From contig DATFXR010000002.1 of NCBI GenBank assembly GCA_035315685.1, positions 1 to 6,253 of the forward strand: a DNA stretch of 6,253 nucleotides. Direction: 5' to 3'. The notes under the pieces were generated by a model. That model ran no database searches and had not been told where the DNA came from. It saw nothing but the letters and a program-made list of their open reading frames with translations. The DNA comes from QHWK01 sp035315685. GTDB lineage: Bacteria; Acidobacteriota; Vicinamibacteria; Vicinamibacterales; CAVVIG01. The position numbers and the translations under genes are program-made. This document shows, piece by piece, positions 4,512 to 6,253 of the stretch; within the stretch, counting starts at the first letter, position 1; each line of letters begins with the position of its first letter.

Positions 4512-4798
4512 GCCGCGTCCCGACGTTCCTCAGTGGCCGCCCCGAACTCCCCCTCATTCGACGCCGACGATCGTCGACGCCGAAACGATCCCGCGTGCCG
4601 GCACAACGGTATCCGAAGCCGGCCGACATCCAGGCCGCTCGACAGGCCGCCGATCTGACGCAGGCCGCGGCGGGCGATCTGCTCCACACGACCGCGCGCG
4701 TCTGGCGCCAGTGGGAAGCCGGCGACGCCAGGATGCACCCGGCGTTTTGGGAACTCTTCCAACTCAAGACGGGAGGCCGCCATGTCGCGACGCGGTAA
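4508..4798 (+). CDS. Helix-turn-helix protein overlapping the integrase start, 96 aa
   Basis: Starts at ATGA overlapping the previous stop and ends 17 bp inside the integrase gene. Residues 1-35 are a basic Arg/Pro-rich arm (LIRRRRSSTPKRSRVP). Residues 38-72 (PADIQAARQAADLTQAAAGD, then LHTTARVWRQWEAGDARMH) are an XRE-like helix-turn-helix with the typical R-x-W-x-x-W-E-x-G recognition-helix end, followed by HPAFWELFQLKTG. This last block is common in small phage DNA-binding proteins annotated as helix-turn-helix regulators. Its tight coupling to the integrase makes it a candidate directionality factor or integrase-level regulator, as an alternative to the excisionase-like protein at 398-655. 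An internal GTG at residue 30 could be a secondary start. Confidence 0.8.
   Translation: MSRVPTFLSGRPELPLIRRRRSSTPKRSRVPAQRYPKPADIQAARQAADLTQAAAGDLLHTTARVWRQWEAGDARMHPAFWELFQLKTGGRHVATR
4771..4776 (+). promoter_or_regulatory. Strong Shine-Dalgarno for the integrase
   Basis: GGGAGG with 5-nt spacing to ATG 4782 decides the integrase start. It is the best ribosome site in the window and lies within the end of the upstream HTH gene. Confidence 0.75.
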
Positions 4799-6134
4799 GG
4801 GCGAAGGCACGATCTTCCAACGCGACGACGGCCGATGGGAGGGCGCCGTCTCGCTCGGCTTCGGGCCGAACGGCAAGCGACTCCGCAAGCGCTTCATCGA
4901 CGTCGAGCAGCACGTCGTCGTCAAGAAGATGAACGAGGCGAAGGCGGCACGGCAGAAGGGCCGCGTCCTCCAGACCGACGAGCGGCTGAAGCTGACGCCG
5001 TATCTGGAGTCCTGGCTGGCGACGCTGACCGTGCGGCCGAAGACCCGGATGCAGTACGCGTGGGCGGTCGCGATCCTGAAGCGGAAGATCGGCCACCTCC
5101 GACTGACGCGCCTGCAGCCGAGCGACCTCCGGCAGATGTGCCTCGAGCTGGAGCAGGGTGACGCCGACCATCCGGCGCTCTCGACCGGGAGTGTGACGCT
5201 CGTCCGGAACACGCTCCGGATCGCGCTCAGCCAGGCCGTGATCGATCGCCTGGTCGTCGACAACGTCGCGAAACTCATCAAGCGCCCGAAGCCGGATCAC
5301 GGCGCGAAGGCCGCGAAGGTGGCCCTCACGCGCGCCGAAGCGCGGGCGCTCGCCACCGCGATCGACGGCCACCGGCTCGAGGCGATGGTCCGACTCGGCA
5401 TCGGCCTGGGAATGCGACTCGGCGAGGTCCTCGGCCTGCGCTGGGATGACATCGACGTCGATCGCGGCCTGATCCGCATCCGGTTCGCGATGCAGACGAT
5501 CCGCAAGGAACGGAAACTCATGCGCGTGAAGTCGAAGCGCGCCCGCCGCGATCTGGACATTTCGGCCGCGGCGATCCGCGTGATCGAGCGCGAGAAGGTC
5601 CGGCAGAAGGAGAAGAAGCTGGCCGCCGGCGACCAGTGGCAACCCTCCGAGTTCGTCTTTACCACGCGCCAGGGGCGGCCGCACGACGGGACGCTCGTGA
5701 CGCGCGATCTCAAGCGGCTCTGTAAGGGCGTCTGGCACGGCGGCCGCGTGACGCAGATGGGCGCCGACGGCCGGGAGATTCCCTGCCGGCACAAACGAAC
5801 GCGGCTCGACGCCGGCCGCGTCTGGGCCGACGGCGACGACGTCGATCAGCCGATGCCGCGGCGGGTGTGCCTGGACTGCGAGGCCCGGCAGTTGCCGCCG
5901 ATCGGGTTCCACGGCTTGCGGCACACCAACGCCAGCATCCTGCTGGAGGCGAACGTCCCGACGCGGAACGTGGCCGACCGACTCGGCCACTCGGACGGCG
6001 GCCGGCTCTTGCTCCAAACGTACGCCCACGTGATGACGCCCACGCTCGGGGGCGACGTGGTCGACGACGTCCTGGACGGCGTTGCCGGCCAATTTGACGG
6101 CCAATCTGACGGCCAGAGGCGTCGACATGGCTGA
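4782..6134 (+). CDS. int: Tyrosine recombinase (phage-type integrase) with a Cys/His insertion, 450 aa
   Basis: Catalyses site-specific integration and excision through a 3'-phosphotyrosine intermediate. Domains: an N-terminal arm-binding, AP2-like strand set (GEGTIFQRDDGRWEGAVSLG, 7-26); a SAM-like core-binding domain (about 70-165); and the catalytic domain (about 183-420). Catalytic residues are visible: R212 (GMRLGEVLGLRW), K250 (VKSKRARR), H377 and R380 (FHGLRHT), H403 (RLGHSD) and nucleophile Y414 (LQTYAHV). It is longer than the usual 360-410 residues because of an extra ~45 residues (about 317-368) before the HxxR box; these contain C335-x-H337 and C363-x2-C366, a possible zinc site. 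The C-terminal tail has a GQFDGQSDGQ repeat encoded by a 12-bp tandem DNA repeat. The gene points towards the tRNA-derived core 95 bp downstream of its stop, which fits its being the element's own integrase. Confidence 0.95.
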   Translation: MSRRGKGEGTIFQRDDGRWEGAVSLGFGPNGKRLRKRFIDVEQHVVVKKMNEAKAARQKGRVLQTDERLKLTPYLESWLATLTVRPKTRMQYAWAVAILKRKIGHLRLTRLQPSDLRQMCLELEQGDADHPALSTGSVTLVRNTLRIALSQAVIDRLVVDNVAKLIKRPKPDHGAKAAKVALTRAEARALATAIDGHRLEAMVRLGIGLGMRLGEVLGLRWDDIDVDRGLIRIRFAMQTIRKERKLMRVKSKRARRDLDISAAAIRVIEREKVRQKEKKLAAGDQWQPSEFVFTTRQGRPHDGTLVTRDLKRLCKGVWHGGRVTQMGADGREIPCRHKRTRLDAGRVWADGDDVDQPMPRRVCLDCEARQLPPIGFHGLRHTNASILLEANVPTRNVADRLGHSDGGRLLLQTYAHVMTPTLGGDVVDDVLDGVAGQFDGQSDGQRRRHG

Positions 6135-6219
6135 CATGGCTGGACGCCGATCGCGGCCGAATCGCGAAATCCTTAGGAAATTGCGTGAGGTCTGGACGCC
6201 ACTGACACCGCTGGACGTC
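6072..6219 (+). repeat. CTGGACGNC motif, four same-strand copies near the att core
   Basis: CTGGACGGC at 6072-6080, CTGGACGCC at 6140-6148, CTGGACGCC at 6192-6200 and CTGGACGTC at 6211-6219. All lie on the same strand, in the last 180 bp before the tRNA-derived core. The clustering and location suit arm-type integrase sites; binding is inferred, not shown. Confidence 0.4.
6087..6116 (+). repeat. 12-bp tandem repeat in the integrase 3' end
   Basis: GGCCAATTTGAC (6087-6098) and GGCCAATCTGAC (6099-6110) differ at one base, and a partial third unit GGCCAG follows. They encode the repeated G-Q-x-D. Lying about 120-140 bp from the attachment core, they could be DNA-binding sites for the integrase arm domain or an accessory protein, or simply a recent slippage duplication. 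Confidence 0.5.
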
Positions 6220-6237
6220 CTGGTCGTCGATTCGTAA
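6127..6237 (+). CDS. Possible 36-aa ORF overlapping the integrase stop and ending in the att core
   Basis: ATG 6127 lies within the last codons of the integrase in another frame. The product begins MADMAGRRSRPNREILRKLR and continues EVWTPLTPLDVLVVDS. Its TAA (6235-6237) is formed by bases of the tRNA anticodon and anticodon loop. It has a basic helical first half and a hydrophobic end; no family is recognised. It overlaps the integrase gene and has no Shine-Dalgarno beyond possible coupling. It may be a chance frame in the arm-site region. Confidence 0.3.
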   Translation: MADMAGRRSRPNREILRKLREVWTPLTPLDVLVVDS

Positions 6238-6253
6238 TCAGCAGGTCATCGGT
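6229..6253 (+). other. Attachment-site core: 3' part of a tRNA-Thr(CGU) gene, cut by the window end
   Basis: GATTCGTAATCAGCAGGTCA (6229-6248) followed by TCGGT fits a tRNA 3' half. The 7-nt anticodon loop TTCGTAA is at 6231-6237 with anticodon CGT at 6233-6235. The 3' anticodon-stem strand is TCAGC (6238-6242), the variable loop AGGTC (6243-6247), the T-stem strand ATCGG (6248-6252), and T54 is the last base. The preceding bases (GTCGA) give an imperfect anticodon stem, and no D-arm or acceptor strand exists upstream, so this is not a complete tRNA gene but a 3' duplicate. tRNA-Thr(CGU) genes are known targets, for example E. coli thrW. The orientation, with element DNA upstream and the 3' half at the edge, means the intact tRNA should be at the far left end of the element if it is integrated. 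Confidence 0.8.

Noticed and set aside
3974..5281. Long minus-strand open frame of 435 codons
   Set aside because: It is antisense to three small genes and the integrase, Arg/Ser-rich with no domain, and explained by GC-rich codon bias of the plus-strand genes.
6087..6116. Tandem repeats as a CRISPR array or minisatellite
   Set aside because: Only two and a half 12-bp units, no spacers, and within the integrase coding frame.
4764..6137. Minus-strand open frame of 457 codons opposite the integrase
   Set aside because: Mirror frame of the integrase; rich in His/Arg/Asp/Leu with no motif, while the plus strand has complete recombinase catalytic residues.

Overview
The window is the integrase-proximal end of an integrated (or excised, circular) mobile element from a GC-rich bacterium. 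It most resembles a temperate prophage or phage-derived island. The supporting signs are a tyrosine recombinase at the right edge, a 3'-half fragment of tRNA-Thr(CGU) immediately beyond it, two divergently transcribed XRE-type regulators, an excisionase-like helix-turn-helix protein, and a series of very short, tightly overlapping genes of kinds seen in prophages. The host cannot be named. Strong G/C preference at third codon positions and a J-protein-type prophage gene point, from memory only, towards a proteobacterial or similarly GC-rich soil or water lineage.

Left arm, minus strand (1-1327): five genes read leftwards with gaps of 5-13 bp or a 4-bp overlap. They are an XRE regulator (1043-1327), a 70-residue coiled-coil protein (825-1037), a 53-residue two-helix membrane protein with a GTG start (667-828), an excisionase-type HTH protein (398-655), and the start of a prophage J-domain-type gene (1-392) that leaves the window.

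Control region (1328-1500): this is the only large non-coding gap between divergent genes. It holds an 11-bp inverted repeat whose inner ends are TTGACG -35-like hexamers facing away from each other, and a GCGTTC-type motif repeated every 43 bp. It looks like a phage-type switch controlled by one or both XRE proteins.

Right arm, plus strand (1501-6134): a larger XRE regulator (1501-2118) whose natural C-terminal part seems to continue in another frame (to 2299) after a T6 run; a SnoaL-like (NTF2-fold) gene that looks like cargo (2400-2840); a small Cys-rich protein (2893-3120); a conserved prophage protein (3130-3450); a 110-bp leader with stable, partly mutually exclusive hairpins (3451-3560); then a compact operon of four small genes (3561-4798) leading by overlap into the integrase (4782-6134). 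The integrase has all the catalytic residues plus an extra ~45-residue segment with a C-x-H...C-x2-C pattern directly before the HxxR box.

Right end (6127-6253): a possible 36-residue ORF overlaps the integrase stop and ends inside the tRNA-derived core. Short repeats that may be arm-type integrase sites lie around it. The window ends exactly at position 54 (first T of the T-psi-C loop) of the tRNA-Thr fragment, so this is the tRNA-3'-duplicate side of the element (attR-like) or attP.
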